From NCBI GenBank assembly GCA_023667345.1, contig JAMPAF010000013.1:1-49626 (forward strand): 49,626 nt of DNA, in the 5' to 3' direction. This stretch comes from Clostridiales bacterium. GTDB lineage: Bacteria > Bacillota > Clostridia > Christensenellales > Borkfalkiaceae. Both the position numbers and the translations under genes were made by a program. The notes beneath the pieces were generated by a model. That model was not told the DNA's origin and made no database searches. It saw nothing but the letters and a program-made list of their open reading frames with translations. Of this stretch, positions 40,701-49,626 are shown in pieces (position 1 is the stretch's first letter; every line of letters begins with the position of its first letter).

Positions 40701-43700
40701 CTTTCGAGCGGCGGCGGTGGCGGCGGTCTGGTTTTAGGTAACGGCGTAAAAGTTACTTTACAAAACGCTGAAATTTCCGACAACTACGCGGAATTAGACG
40801 GCGGCGGCATAGGCATATCAAATTCCACCTTAATATTCGGTGCGAACGTTACGGTTTCCGGCAACACCGCGGAAGGTAGCGGCGGCGGTATACGTGTTAG
40901 TCCGAACAACACTACGTTCGAGTTCAGAGCGGGCACCATTTCGGGAAATACCGCGACGAACGGCGGCGGTGTGTACAACGCGGGCACGACCAATTTCTAC
41001 GGCGGCGACGGCGCGCCCTACGACGTATTCGTTACGGGGAACACGGCAACGGGCAACGGCGGCGGCGTTTACATTGCGAGCGGAGCTACCTCTAATTTCT
41101 ACGGCGGTCAGATTGACGGCAACACGGCAACCGAAAACGGGGGCGGTGTATACAATGAGGGCACGTTCACTGTGAGCGCGGGTGTTATCGGCGGCGCAAA
41201 CGCATATGACGCGAGCGCGACAGACAAGTCGGATATGGGTAACTTTGCGGGTTACAACGCCGGCGGCGTTTATTTGGCAAAAGGCGCGACATTCGGCTTA
41301 AAAGGCGCAATCGTAAGTAATCATGCCGAAAACCTCGGCGGTGGTATTTACAGTAACGGCAACGTCAATATGACGGGCGGCGAAATCAGTAAAAATACTA
41401 CTACGCACGGCGCGGCGGGCATTTATCAGCAAACTCCCGGCACGTTCACAATGACGGACGGCGCTATTTCCGATAACGTAGCGGGAACGCACATAGGCGG
41501 CATTCTTGTTGCAACCAACGCCACTTTCGTAATGAGCGGCGGCGAAATCACGGGCAACACCGCAACGAGCGGCGTTTGCGGCGGCGTTTGGGTAGACGGA
41601 ACGTTCAACGTTTCAGGCAAGGTTATCATTGAAGATAACGAAAATTCGGACGGCGGACTTTCGAACGTATATCTTAACACAAATAAGAAAATTAATATTA
41701 CGGGTACGTTGAATGCGACTTCGGTCATCGGCGTTTCGGCGGCTGACGCAGAGAGCGGGCGCGTGCTTACGAGCGGGCTCAATTCGAAGGGCGGCATTGC
41801 GACGACGGCTTTCGGCGACGTTATCATTGCCGACCAGGACGGATATTCGATTAAAAATATCGGCGGCGAGGCGGCTTTGGGCGAGACGGTTTCCGTAACT
41901 TTGACGAGCGTCGGCTTGAAGGGCGACCGCGAAGAGGTCACCAAGCTTTGGGTTGACAAGGGCGGCAACATGACCTTTGACGTGAGCAGGGGCACGAACA
42001 TGTTTACGTTCAACTACACCTACGCGAGTGCGACGGCGGGCGCGTTGAACAAGATGACGAAGGTGACGGCTCCCACGCCCGACGGATATGAACCGTACCT
42101 TACGCTTGCGGGAAGCGACGGCGAGGGCGAGCTTACGAACGAGCTGTTGCAGAACATTTCGGCGGCTAAGGAAATCGAGATTCACTACCGCGCGATAGAG
42201 GTTGAGTACGTTGTTTACTACCTGTTGCAGAAACCCGACGGCACGTATTTCGAGCCGACCGAGAACCTCGGGTACGACGCGGCGGCGGGCTCGAACAACC
42301 CGTACGTGGAAAAGGCGTTTGTGAAGGGGTTGACCGACACGTATATCAAGCCGTTAGCGGAAGGCGGGTTGCCCCACGCGACGACGAACGAGTTCCTGCA
42401 CCCCGAAGAGTATACTCTGGACACGGGCAAGCCTTTGGACACGACGGAAAGAATTGCGGGCGACGGCTCGACCGAGGTTGTGGTTTACCTTAAACTCAAC
42501 GAGTATACGGTGACTTACAGGGCGGACGGCGACGCGGTACCCGCTACGCAGACGAGAAGGTTGAGGTACGGGGCGGCGCTGGTTGCTCCCGCGCGTGAAC
42601 CGAACCTGCCTTTGAGCACTTTCGTGGGCTGGTACCTTTCGACGGACGAAACGCAGACGGTCATAAATTTTGCGACGACCGATTTGACGGTTACGGGCAA
42701 TATAACCCTGATTGCCAAGTTCGATATGGAAACGTTCCATGTTTACTTCGATATGAACTTAGGCACGGGGGAGAACCAGTTGCCGAGAAACACGCAGTTG
42801 GTTGTGCGCACGAACGACGGTCTGAGCGAGATAGGCACATACGCTGCATGGAATTACGAAGGTTTATTCCCCGCAGAGAGCGGATTCAATTTCAGATACA
42901 ATACCGAAGAGGTTGAGGGAGTAGACGCGGCGGACGTGTATGTTATCGACTACACGATTGTCAATATTCCCTACACGAAGAGCATAAGAACGCCTGTACC
43001 TACCGCGGTCGGTTACACTTTCAGCGGCTGGTACATAGGCAACAGACAGGTCAACTCTATCTATGCGCCTTACGAGGGTATGAGCGACGAGGAAAAGAAC
43101 ACCGTTCTGACGGCGCACTGGACCCCGACACTCTATAACGTAAGCTACGACAAGCAGGACGGAAGCTGGAATCCCGTTATCACCAAGCAGGCGACGAACG
43201 GCGACAGTCTTGAAAACGTTCTGCCCGAAGAGCCCACGAGAACGGGCTATGTGTTCGACGGCTGGTACATAACGACGGACGTTGTCGGCGGCACGACGGT
43301 AGAGGACGCAATGAGAGGAACGGGCAGATTTGCAGTAGGCAATATTGCCAATCTGTACGGCAACGCGGAAGAGGGATACGATTTCAGCAATATCACCTTC
43401 TATGCGAAGTGGAACAGCGTGGACGTTTACATTAACTGCGCTACGGGCAGTTTCGGCTCGCTCAGCTTTGCAAACGAGAACAACCACAACGGCACAATCG
43501 GCGTGGCGGCGCAGGCTATGCACGTGGGCGACACCGTAAGAATTTCGGCTACGGTTGCCAACGGCTATAAGTACGACCACATTACCGTTACGGCGACTAC
43601 CGCTACGGGCGCAACCCGCGAGTACACGTTCACCGACGAGTTCGTGATAAGGGATACGTACCTTAAAGACTACACGTTGAACGGCAACGACTACAAGGTT

Positions 43701-46700
43701 GTTGAGATTACGCCGACCTTCTCGGAGCAGAGTTACACGATAACTTACGTAATCGACGGCGGCACGAGTACGAGTACGGGCTTTGCGCGTACGTACACTC
43801 CGTCGAGCCTTATAGACGACCCGAGCAACAGGAACAGAACCACTTTGCCCAACCGTCTGACCAAGCAGGGTTACGACTTTATGGGCTGGAAGTTCACCGA
43901 CAGCGGCGAGAAGGCGTTCTTAACGGACAGCGGCGTCGACACGACGAAGGATTTGTTCGGCGAAACGCTGTATCTCGACGCGCCGACCAACGAAAACGGC
44001 AACGTTGTTTACCGCAACATTTCGCTTACGGCTATATGGGAAGCACAGCCCGCGACGGTTTATCTCTACACGTTTATAGGCTCAATCGATGTTTATCCGA
44101 ACTATGACGCGGATAACGAGTGCTATATTCTGGACGAGAGCGAAGGAGCCAAGACGGACGCTACGATTTATATTCAGAATCCCGAGCGTACGAGCTTCGA
44201 CTTCCTCGGCTGGGCGACGAGCCGCAACGGCGTTGTGGTTTATCCCGCAGAAGAGGGCTCGGATACCATCGAATACAAGGTCAGCGCGGATTACGACGTC
44301 AACAAAAAGCCGCTCAACCGCAACAACCTGTATGCGGTATGGCACATTAAGGGCGTTGACCGCGTAAATATATCGGTTGCCAACAACGGCACGACGTACG
44401 GCGGTTCGGGCATAACCATGACGGCTACCCCCGCACAGTCCTACGACGCGGGCGACGGCGCGGCGATTACGCTTACCTACAAGTGGTACCGTATATTCGG
44501 CAATTATGACGATTGCTTCACCGTGGGCTCGGTTTACATTAACGACGATAAGGTTACTGGCTATTCGTTCGAGGAAAACGGCGTAATGACCTATTACGAC
44601 GCGTACATGAACAAGCTCGAAAACCAGTCGCAGATACCTGCGGGCGAGGCGTTTGAATACAGACGCTTTGACGAAAGCAGCGCGGCGGGCACCAACGACG
44701 ATTTGGAAAATACCGATAAGAACTGCGTGCTTGTTTCGACGCAACCCAACAGCGGCGAGAAGGCGACGCTGACCGTAAAAAACGTGAACGACTGCGGCAT
44801 TTATGTGTGCGTGGTCGAGGTTACGGCGACTATCGGCGGCGACGCTACGACGAGGACGGGCGGTTACGGCGAGATTGAGATTTCGATGAGTAAAGCCGTT
44901 TACAATAACCTCACTTTGTCAAACGTGACGACGACGTACAATGCGGAGTCGCAGGCGGAGAAGATGGTGCTTGCCCGCAGAAGCACGACCGACGGTTCGT
45001 CGTTCGAAGCGGACGAGGACGGCATTATAAGGTACGTAAAGTTACCCGACGGTTGCAGAGTTATGGTAACTTACAGCTACTACACGCTGACGGGCACGAC
45101 GCGCAACGACATCGCCGACCTTAACGAAGTTAAGAATGTGGGCACGTACTACGTGGAAGTAACCTTCGCGTTTGCGTCCGACGGCACCGACAAGGGTAAC
45201 TACGAGCCTCTTGCAAAAATGGAGGCGGAGCTTGTAATCACCCCGTTCGAGATTAACTCGATAAGCTATACTTTCGTTCACGGCGAGGAGCGCGACACCG
45301 AAAACTTCAACGGCGATTACGACGGCGAGGCGTACACGGTAGAGGCGGCTATTAACGACAGGTTCGACCACGGCAACCGCGTCGTGACCGAAATAAGCGA
45401 CGTTAAACTTACGGTTATCGTAAACACGGTCAACGAAAACGGCGACACGCAGATTGCGGCAAACAGACTGCCCACCGTTGATTCGGGCAGTTACAGCGTG
45501 CAGGTAACCGGTTTAGAGGGCGCAGACGCGGGCAACTTCGTCTTGAAGAGCACCAATCTGAGGAAAGAGTACTCGATTGGCAAGAGCGTTTACGAGGTAA
45601 GCGGACATATCCACCTTATAAGCAGGACGGACGAGTATGACGACAATGAACACATTCTCGAAATAACGTTCGACGAGGGCTACTCGCTGCCCGCCACCGT
45701 GACCGCGCGCTACACGACGGAGTACGAGACGGAATACGACGGCTTTACCGACAGTTCGTTCAACCCCAATTCCAACGTGGGCACGAACGCTGGCGTTTAC
45801 ACGGTAACGGTTGAGTTTGTGGACAGCGCGTCGGCAAACTATATGCCGCTCGAAAGCATGACGGCAACCCTTACAATCAAAAAAGTCAACCTCTTCGAGC
45901 ATTTCGAAGAATATCACGGAGTAGACCTTTTGGACCAGGCGGGCTTTGTCGGCGGTTCGTACGCATACACAGGCGAGACCATGCTGCCCAACATTAACAG
46001 CAACCTCGACTGCGAGCTCAACAAGGACAAAAACTTTAAGGTAACTTACGAGTATTATCTGGTTGACGACGACACGGGCGCGAGGACAAAGCTTGACAGC
46101 AGAACTATCGACGAACCCGGCAAGTACGAGATTGTCGCCAAGATTGCTTACGCGAATGCAACCTACCGCAACAACTTCCTCGAAGTACAGGACAACGAAA
46201 GTACCATAACCTACGTTATCCGTAACTTTGACGTTACCGGTATTACGGTTGTGTTTACCGATGAGTTCGAAAGCAGCGGCAGGATAGTCAAGCTCGGCGA
46301 AACATTCAAGCACGAGTGGATTAAGGAAATTGTCGTCGAGTACACGGATAACGAGAGCGGTTCGCAGGGTACGCGCCGCATGGTTGACGACGAAGATATT
46401 GCTTTGGCGCTTTTGAGCTACGGCAAGAAGAGCGCGGGCGACAGCAGCGAACAGACTTCGTTCTGGCACGTGGGCACGTTTGACATACGCGTCAGCGTAT
46501 ACGGTTCGGGCGAAGGCATAGGCGTATATCAGGTAACCGTTAAGCAGGAAATCGAAGAAGTCGAGCTTTTGTACCGCGTAGCGGGTTCGGGCAATTCGTT
46601 TGCGCCTATCCCCGAGGACGGGCTGGAACTTCTGACCGAGGGCGAGTACGAGTTCATAATAACTTACGACTGCGTAACCGACGAAGGCTTGGAAAGCTCC

Positions 46701-49604
46701 GGCGAGAGCAACATGAACGTAAAGGCGGCAGGGCTTAAACTCGGCAAAAACGTGCTCGATGTTGAAGACGACGCTGAAAACTCGGCTTATATCTTCGGCG
46801 AGATATCCGTTTATGTTTACAAAGTTATCAACGAAGCCGAAACGACCCTCGTCTGGAAGTACAGCTTAGACGGTAAAAACTGGTCGGATATAGTTGAGAG
46901 CGACGACGGATATGTTCTGGAATACACAGGTCAGGAGTACACTATCGGCGTTGAGTTCGAGGACGGCGGCAGCAAGCATATCGCCGTTGCTGCAACAAGC
47001 GACGGTTCGAAGGTGCTCAATTACAGAAGCTACGCATACGATATGCGGGTCGGCAGAAGCGTAGACGGAGATTACGTTGTAAACGCAAATCTCTTCTCGA
47101 TAGCCGTTTCCCGCCGCGTAGTTACGGTAAACTGGTCTGCAAATTCGTTCGTATACAACGGTATGTATCAGGCTCCCGAAGCTACGATTACCAACGTTGC
47201 GGCGGTAGACGAAGGTCTGTTGACTTTCAGCTACGAGTTCGAAGATACCGAGGGCGGCGCTCTTTCCGAGGGCGAAGTAATCGGCGCGGGCACCTACGTA
47301 ATTAAACTTGTGCTCGATGCGGGCAACGCTGCGAACGGCAACTACACCGTTATAGGTTCGGCAACCGCAGTAAAGACGTTCGCCATCGGACAGGCGGATA
47401 TAGATATAAAGAGTGTAACTTACAGCGAGTACAACTACGGCGCGGGCGTAACTTTCGCGGGCAACAGACAGGGGTTGAGAATAGACGCGTTGAGTGCAAC
47501 GTTCGGTCAGGCTTCCGTCGACGGCGACTTTAAGTTCATTAAATTCACCAACGGCGAAAAGACCGAGTTCGAGATTATCGACGGCGACGACGACTCCATC
47601 AAGACAAAGCTTGCCAACAAAGCCGACAGTGTCAATATTGACTACGCGTACATTCCCCGCAACACGAGGAATTACAAGACCAAGATAGGTCAGTTCAACG
47701 TAACGGTAAGGGAGCAGACCAGAAAGACGGGCGTCGATTCCTTAATAATCGTGTTGGGCGAAGGTTCCACACCTCACTATCTTATGGGTGCAACATTTAC
47801 CACCGCGGGCATAAGCGTGTACAGAGCTTGCCTCAGCTACTACGTCGAAGGCGACGAGTGGTACGGTCAGCGCTACGACGTGGCAAGTCCCAGCTTAACG
47901 CTTTCGGATAACCAGTCTGCGGACGGGCACGAAATAACTTCCGAAGTTGTTTCGGGTGGCAATGTAACTTTAACGGCACGTTCGGGTTCGAATTCCGGTT
48001 CGATACTCATCCCCGTTATCGACAAAGTGCCTATAAGCCTCGAACTTACCACCGAGGCGCCCAAGGCGGAATTCTATGTGGGCGAAACTTACAGCTTCGC
48101 AGGCTTGACCTTCCTTGTAACGTTCGACGACCATACCGACCAGGAGCTTTCGAGCGCGAGCGTAATCTGCGACTTCGACGGCAAGACGTTCACGACCGAA
48201 GGTACGCAGATAATAACGTTCAGTTATTTCGGCGCTGAAACTACGCTCGATGTGACCGTTAAGGCGAAGGAAGACTTGCAGATTGTTCAATTCACGAATT
48301 CCGAAAAACTGCTCGTTCTTACGGGCGGCACGGCTACGGTTCCCGACCTTAAATTCCTAATCGACGGAGTTGAGTATACGGAATACGAGGGCATAACCGT
48401 AACTCGCGTTGTAATGAAGGGGCAGAGCACTGTATCCGAACCCCTTACCGAAAAGGGCAACTACAAGGTTTACTACACGATAACCATTACCAACCCGAGA
48501 TTCAACGCAATCTATGATTATCCCCCGATTGATATGGAAGTAACCGACAACCCTTATCAGGTGACGGTAAACAAACCCGCGGCGGGCGAACTGAGCGTAG
48601 AGTACACGGGCGAAAATATCGAGATACCCAAGCCTATTAGCATTGTGGTTATTGATTCGAGGACGGGTGCGACCTTAAACGAAACCGACTATACGGTCAC
48701 CTATACGATTAATAACGGTACACCTTTGGTCGGCAGTGCGATAACCGCGCCCTGGAACAGGAAGAATGTCGGTACGTACAAGGTTGTAATCACCGTTGAG
48801 GTAGAGGGATTATCCAGAACCGACGAGTACACGTTCGAAATCACTAAGGCGACCAACGGCGACATGACGCTTGCGGCGGGTACGGTAATTCTCGGCGACG
48901 GCGCGAACTTCAGGTTCCCCGTAACGGCGAAATTCCTCGAAGACGACAGCGTTGTCGAGTATCAGTACAGAGAGGTACTCTCCGGCAATACTTACGGTTC
49001 TTACGTGGACGTTCCTAACAAAGCGGGCATGTGGCAGGTAAAAGTAACCATTCGTTGCGGCGGTACAATCGAAAACTTTACCGAAATATTCAAGGAAGCA
49101 ATGTTTGAGGTAAGAGACCCGAGCGCGGAAGCGACGACGGATAACGGTTCGATTAGCGGCGGTAACGGTATAGGTAAGGGCTGGACGTTGACTATCACGC
49201 AGATGAGCGCCGAAAAGGTAAGCGAAGTTTCGATTAACAAACAAAACGTTCTCGACGGCTACACCGTATTGCTTGAAAATCACGACGTAACGATTGAAAA
49301 CGAAGGCGAGTACACGGTTCGCATAAAGCTCGGCGAGGAGCTCGCGGGCAGAAACGATTTGAAGGTATTCTTCAAGAGCGCGAACAGAACGGCGCAAAAG
49401 TCGGCAAAAGTGGTACGCGACGGCGACGACACCTACCTCGAGTTCAGGACGAGCGAGTTCGGTTCGTTCATAATCACCAGCGCGCAGCCGGGCGAACCCG
49501 TAGGTTTGCTTGTGGCGGTAATCGTACTCGGCGTATTGGCGGCAGGCGGCATAGCGGCGTGCATAATAGTGTTCGTGAAGAAGAGAAAAGGAGCGCGTAA
49601 ATGA
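34785..49604 (+). CDS. Giant surface protein with tandem beta-helix modules
   Basis: A 4939-residue surface protein with GAAAGG before the ATG. A long charged N-terminus and a membrane/signal segment (about 44-68) lead into two tandem right-handed beta-helix modules. Module 1 (about 103-1145) and module 2 (about 1146-2310) each open with a cap ending in a GALNVP...LDLxGYT segment. They continue with dozens of NGGTISGNTATNGGGVY-like repeats, as in Chlamydia Pmp-type or pectate-lyase-like adhesins. From about residue 2369 to the end it parallels the first giant protein domain by domain: LTLGTGENQL-like region, Listeria-Bacteroides repeats (FVGWYLS, FSGWYIG, FDGWYIT, FMGWKFT, FLGWATS), an Ig-like part (GIYVCVVEV), MBG/Big-like domains, the conserved C-terminal ~175 residues, a membrane helix and KKRKGARK. 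There is no LPXTG. It is probably a long stalked adhesin. Its promoter appears to be in the OFF orientation here. Confidence 0.9.
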   Translation: MNNKTTNNATRRESVKRGDGSTTLTMTQARGAAASKVKWTKKFKAVIISLSLAFAVALGGAFTAVGVTLANKNALRGGTFAGGVADDNSVTPPSFAEGETVEIKTAADWATVIAAQSSADSYAVAKLTANLTANSSTHLFGEGTANTDPYYNGALNVPAGKYVILDLNGYTVNRGLTEATENGSVITNYGNLVINDTSAKANGKITGGNNSGKGGGVYTEGTLTILNGSITANTARFGGGVYTTGNLSAYGGNIDNNKAKAIDPDGSATDYDNGGRGAGILALGANVILTGTAKVNSNVGDTDGGGVHVREKSSLTMGGTAEICNNVANTVAGGIYVIHSSTFTMNNGKISGNSTVIGDGAGVCISNGTTVINSGEISNNSAGLNAGGIYCGSGTLTINGGTISDNTANTDRGCGGGIEAVKTKVIIKDAIIENNSAADGGGIYVAQGQAANGEYDLTISGNTVFTKNTSKSGGGGVYINSSKLLIESGTITENSATRGGGIQFTSGSSGNIIGGTISDNVGSVAGGGIYEAAGATLVIGSEDGTKYPTFTGNKNVSSNSEYYGGGAIYQGIKSELTINNAVMNNNSTTSRGGAIYVAGSARSEAADETKRNTITIKNITVNNNSAVRYGGGLYTYYCVDVIVEKGIFSNNVSENADGGGLLTNDDCTLVLGTEKGDKEAVQFIGNSANNGGGVFAGSATIWGAKFSENKANKEAGGFFCRATNSTVVEDYFNGATIHNATVTDNTSGTHGGGVYIQGTATVTIENITVTDNTATDGDGGGIFSAGDLTVKSGTISGNYAGGAIDAGSYKNMRGGGIWHQKGALIIGDPDDDKKVVNFTDNKAAWSGGAIYAYSGTITALDIYNAKFENNQAIGGDGGAICAVSTPSSVNSTIKGCEFKGNTATSSGGALYNTGAATYNYENVVVKNNTAGSNGGGFYNTSPVNITGSTITGNSARSYGGGIYVGGNTTRVTDSTIGGTKAYNANATDKTDMGNSAQNGGGIYNGGALDLTKIVISGNTAVNDAGGIYQNGKLRILGKGGNPDGAGAVQEICNNEIKGNTAGQLTNNLYFAKNKGLEIHCYPRQDMPDVGISMAEPGRFITGCAEYADFKNDGTQKGFFPDNKDNYQIVQTVENSRYSYDLKSKISGTMAERWVAAINASKNNGGAQQVFEMTDNWTANASTGFGTAGTTGFGTSGALNVPEGANIVLDLKGYTLDKSAATGTVIYVLGTLTIKGSGTITGGTVGSGGGALAVYSGNLTLNGGTIKGNTSGGYGGAVCVDSAGTFTMNGGSIVGNTATGNGGGVYVDKATFTMNGGTIGGSAANKNTATNGGGIYAQGNSNVTINGGTISYNSATNTDNSGSGGGLYLNSSNLVMTGGTISNNTADDDGAGICMSGTATISGGRINDNATTLTNSGHTGGGIFVSGTNTTLNLTGGSVQNNVACQGGGIFVTSGATLNLGAVKTENNKTTYSGSAVIGNNRYTSSAGGICIGTGSTLNFYGGTTAGNYVVTASAPTTKVTSPASGVNGGGIYNNGTVKMYGGTISGNSAYNGAGVIDVNNATFDMYGGEISGNTATSTGGGVYVHSNGAFNLNDGKISGNTATTGGGVYQGSQFYMRGGEISGNTANAGGGLYNGAWYSQMDNGVIKNNTATKADDNSNALGSNVYTAGRFWMKNGTITVSGGTANCIATGVYVVSSQYTSNKFAFEFSGGTITKSASDTGHMRAIVVTATGVVNMSKGEVTGFSSNDKDYTPIVVYNVFNMTGGSVHNNCVVSNGGAFLVKPEASLNVSGSAKIYDNTAGTVGGAVYIAENGELNVSGGTIYNNTAGTSGGAIYVAGGTFTMSAGTISGNKSLSTANGTGGGGICIVDATATITGGTFDSNHSDGHGGAIYLKDDSENSASAIISVQGATFTGNTSGLDGGALNISGDVTALSDCTFTGNTSERNGGAVMIWSKSEITVSDITITGNRSNSLSSGGGGGGLVLGNGVKVTLQNAEISDNYAELDGGGIGISNSTLIFGANVTVSGNTAEGSGGGIRVSPNNTTFEFRAGTISGNTATNGGGVYNAGTTNFYGGDGAPYDVFVTGNTATGNGGGVYIASGATSNFYGGQIDGNTATENGGGVYNEGTFTVSAGVIGGANAYDASATDKSDMGNFAGYNAGGVYLAKGATFGLKGAIVSNHAENLGGGIYSNGNVNMTGGEISKNTTTHGAAGIYQQTPGTFTMTDGAISDNVAGTHIGGILVATNATFVMSGGEITGNTATSGVCGGVWVDGTFNVSGKVIIEDNENSDGGLSNVYLNTNKKINITGTLNATSVIGVSAADAESGRVLTSGLNSKGGIATTAFGDVIIADQDGYSIKNIGGEAALGETVSVTLTSVGLKGDREEVTKLWVDKGGNMTFDVSRGTNMFTFNYTYASATAGALNKMTKVTAPTPDGYEPYLTLAGSDGEGELTNELLQNISAAKEIEIHYRAIEVEYVVYYLLQKPDGTYFEPTENLGYDAAAGSNNPYVEKAFVKGLTDTYIKPLAEGGLPHATTNEFLHPEEYTLDTGKPLDTTERIAGDGSTEVVVYLKLNEYTVTYRADGDAVPATQTRRLRYGAALVAPAREPNLPLSTFVGWYLSTDETQTVINFATTDLTVTGNITLIAKFDMETFHVYFDMNLGTGENQLPRNTQLVVRTNDGLSEIGTYAAWNYEGLFPAESGFNFRYNTEEVEGVDAADVYVIDYTIVNIPYTKSIRTPVPTAVGYTFSGWYIGNRQVNSIYAPYEGMSDEEKNTVLTAHWTPTLYNVSYDKQDGSWNPVITKQATNGDSLENVLPEEPTRTGYVFDGWYITTDVVGGTTVEDAMRGTGRFAVGNIANLYGNAEEGYDFSNITFYAKWNSVDVYINCATGSFGSLSFANENNHNGTIGVAAQAMHVGDTVRISATVANGYKYDHITVTATTATGATREYTFTDEFVIRDTYLKDYTLNGNDYKVVEITPTFSEQSYTITYVIDGGTSTSTGFARTYTPSSLIDDPSNRNRTTLPNRLTKQGYDFMGWKFTDSGEKAFLTDSGVDTTKDLFGETLYLDAPTNENGNVVYRNISLTAIWEAQPATVYLYTFIGSIDVYPNYDADNECYILDESEGAKTDATIYIQNPERTSFDFLGWATSRNGVVVYPAEEGSDTIEYKVSADYDVNKKPLNRNNLYAVWHIKGVDRVNISVANNGTTYGGSGITMTATPAQSYDAGDGAAITLTYKWYRIFGNYDDCFTVGSVYINDDKVTGYSFEENGVMTYYDAYMNKLENQSQIPAGEAFEYRRFDESSAAGTNDDLENTDKNCVLVSTQPNSGEKATLTVKNVNDCGIYVCVVEVTATIGGDATTRTGGYGEIEISMSKAVYNNLTLSNVTTTYNAESQAEKMVLARRSTTDGSSFEADEDGIIRYVKLPDGCRVMVTYSYYTLTGTTRNDIADLNEVKNVGTYYVEVTFAFASDGTDKGNYEPLAKMEAELVITPFEINSISYTFVHGEERDTENFNGDYDGEAYTVEAAINDRFDHGNRVVTEISDVKLTVIVNTVNENGDTQIAANRLPTVDSGSYSVQVTGLEGADAGNFVLKSTNLRKEYSIGKSVYEVSGHIHLISRTDEYDDNEHILEITFDEGYSLPATVTARYTTEYETEYDGFTDSSFNPNSNVGTNAGVYTVTVEFVDSASANYMPLESMTATLTIKKVNLFEHFEEYHGVDLLDQAGFVGGSYAYTGETMLPNINSNLDCELNKDKNFKVTYEYYLVDDDTGARTKLDSRTIDEPGKYEIVAKIAYANATYRNNFLEVQDNESTITYVIRNFDVTGITVVFTDEFESSGRIVKLGETFKHEWIKEIVVEYTDNESGSQGTRRMVDDEDIALALLSYGKKSAGDSSEQTSFWHVGTFDIRVSVYGSGEGIGVYQVTVKQEIEEVELLYRVAGSGNSFAPIPEDGLELLTEGEYEFIITYDCVTDEGLESSGESNMNVKAAGLKLGKNVLDVEDDAENSAYIFGEISVYVYKVINEAETTLVWKYSLDGKNWSDIVESDDGYVLEYTGQEYTIGVEFEDGGSKHIAVAATSDGSKVLNYRSYAYDMRVGRSVDGDYVVNANLFSIAVSRRVVTVNWSANSFVYNGMYQAPEATITNVAAVDEGLLTFSYEFEDTEGGALSEGEVIGAGTYVIKLVLDAGNAANGNYTVIGSATAVKTFAIGQADIDIKSVTYSEYNYGAGVTFAGNRQGLRIDALSATFGQASVDGDFKFIKFTNGEKTEFEIIDGDDDSIKTKLANKADSVNIDYAYIPRNTRNYKTKIGQFNVTVREQTRKTGVDSLIIVLGEGSTPHYLMGATFTTAGISVYRACLSYYVEGDEWYGQRYDVASPSLTLSDNQSADGHEITSEVVSGGNVTLTARSGSNSGSILIPVIDKVPISLELTTEAPKAEFYVGETYSFAGLTFLVTFDDHTDQELSSASVICDFDGKTFTTEGTQIITFSYFGAETTLDVTVKAKEDLQIVQFTNSEKLLVLTGGTATVPDLKFLIDGVEYTEYEGITVTRVVMKGQSTVSEPLTEKGNYKVYYTITITNPRFNAIYDYPPIDMEVTDNPYQVTVNKPAAGELSVEYTGENIEIPKPISIVVIDSRTGATLNETDYTVTYTINNGTPLVGSAITAPWNRKNVGTYKVVITVEVEGLSRTDEYTFEITKATNGDMTLAAGTVILGDGANFRFPVTAKFLEDDSVVEYQYREVLSGNTYGSYVDVPNKAGMWQVKVTIRCGGTIENFTEIFKEAMFEVRDPSAEATTDNGSISGGNGIGKGWTLTITQMSAEKVSEVSINKQNVLDGYTVLLENHDVTIENEGEYTVRIKLGEELAGRNDLKVFFKSANRTAQKSAKVVRDGDDTYLEFRTSEFGSFIITSAQPGEPVGLLVAVIVLGVLAAGGIAACIIVFVKKRKGARK

Positions 49605-49626
49605 GCATGACGATATTGGCAAATAC
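49601..49626 (+). CDS. Start of the second coiled-coil membrane protein gene (3' partial)
   Basis: The ATG overlaps the TGA of the giant gene (ATGA), with AAAGGAG upstream. The visible residues MSMTILAN match MIMTILAN at 31774, so this is almost certainly a paralogue of the 326-residue partner gene. The window ends here. Confidence 0.8.

Noticed and set aside
34785-42000. A second VR in the second giant protein
   Set aside because: I looked for the CTTGGCTCCGTTCC start and the CTCGTATGCTGTGCGTCC end of the TR and did not see them. Its Asn/Gly-rich repeats come from the beta-helix, not from the TR.

Overview
The window looks like chromosome of an endospore-forming, Gram-positive member of the Clostridia (Bacillota). 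It has a recognisable spo0A with two 0A boxes, sigma-A-type promoters with 17-bp spacers, strong Shine-Dalgarno sequences at many genes, and very large surface proteins built from Listeria-Bacteroides-type and MBG/Ig-like repeats. A host-associated, probably gut, uncultured lineage is my inference.

Left part (1-3300): a visibly AT-rich islet. It holds the end of an unknown gene, a small two-TM protein broken by a 9-G run, a small acidic protein, and a leftward operon of one AAA_21-type ATPase plus two small immunity-like proteins. Repeated terminator hairpins and an 80-bp repeat lie between them.

Housekeeping and metabolic part (3300-17000): a leftward pair (a membrane-anchored protein resembling UGSC-family redox proteins, and a TlpA-like thioredoxin lipoprotein) diverges from a MarR regulator followed by rarA. 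Then come a family-11 rhamnogalacturonan lyase, an NAD(P)-malic enzyme, spo0A, tilS, a DUF378 protein and a polytopic membrane protein. Three of these genes have a -10 box so close to the ATG that a leaderless mRNA is predicted.

Right part (17300-49626): a surface-variation locus. A tyrosine recombinase is followed by a complete diversity-generating retroelement (DGR): reverse transcriptase, an Avd-like protein, a 120-bp adenine-rich template repeat (TR, 20256-20375), and a matching variable repeat (VR, 23073-23195) inside a DUF6273/C-type-lectin-like domain of a 3267-residue surface protein. Differences between TR and VR fall almost only at TR adenines. A second giant surface protein (4939 residues) lies downstream. 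It has two tandem beta-helix modules in place of the lectin-like domain, and its C-terminal half is homologous to the first. Each giant gene is followed, with an ATGA overlap, by a gene for the same kind of small coiled-coil membrane protein.

Upstream of each giant gene is a short promoter segment bounded by perfect inverted repeats (18 bp at 21098/21257, 21 bp at 34168/34293), with two copies of a CCCGAACGGTCGGG-like motif on each side. The first promoter points toward its gene and the second points away. These look like two invertible promoters (phase switches) in opposite states, each near its own site-specific recombinase (tyrosine for the first, serine for the second). If so, the locus combines ON/OFF switching of two giant adhesins with targeted hypermutation of one of them. 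The inversion, and which recombinase does it, are inference; the repeats, promoters and TR/VR pair are read directly from the sequence.
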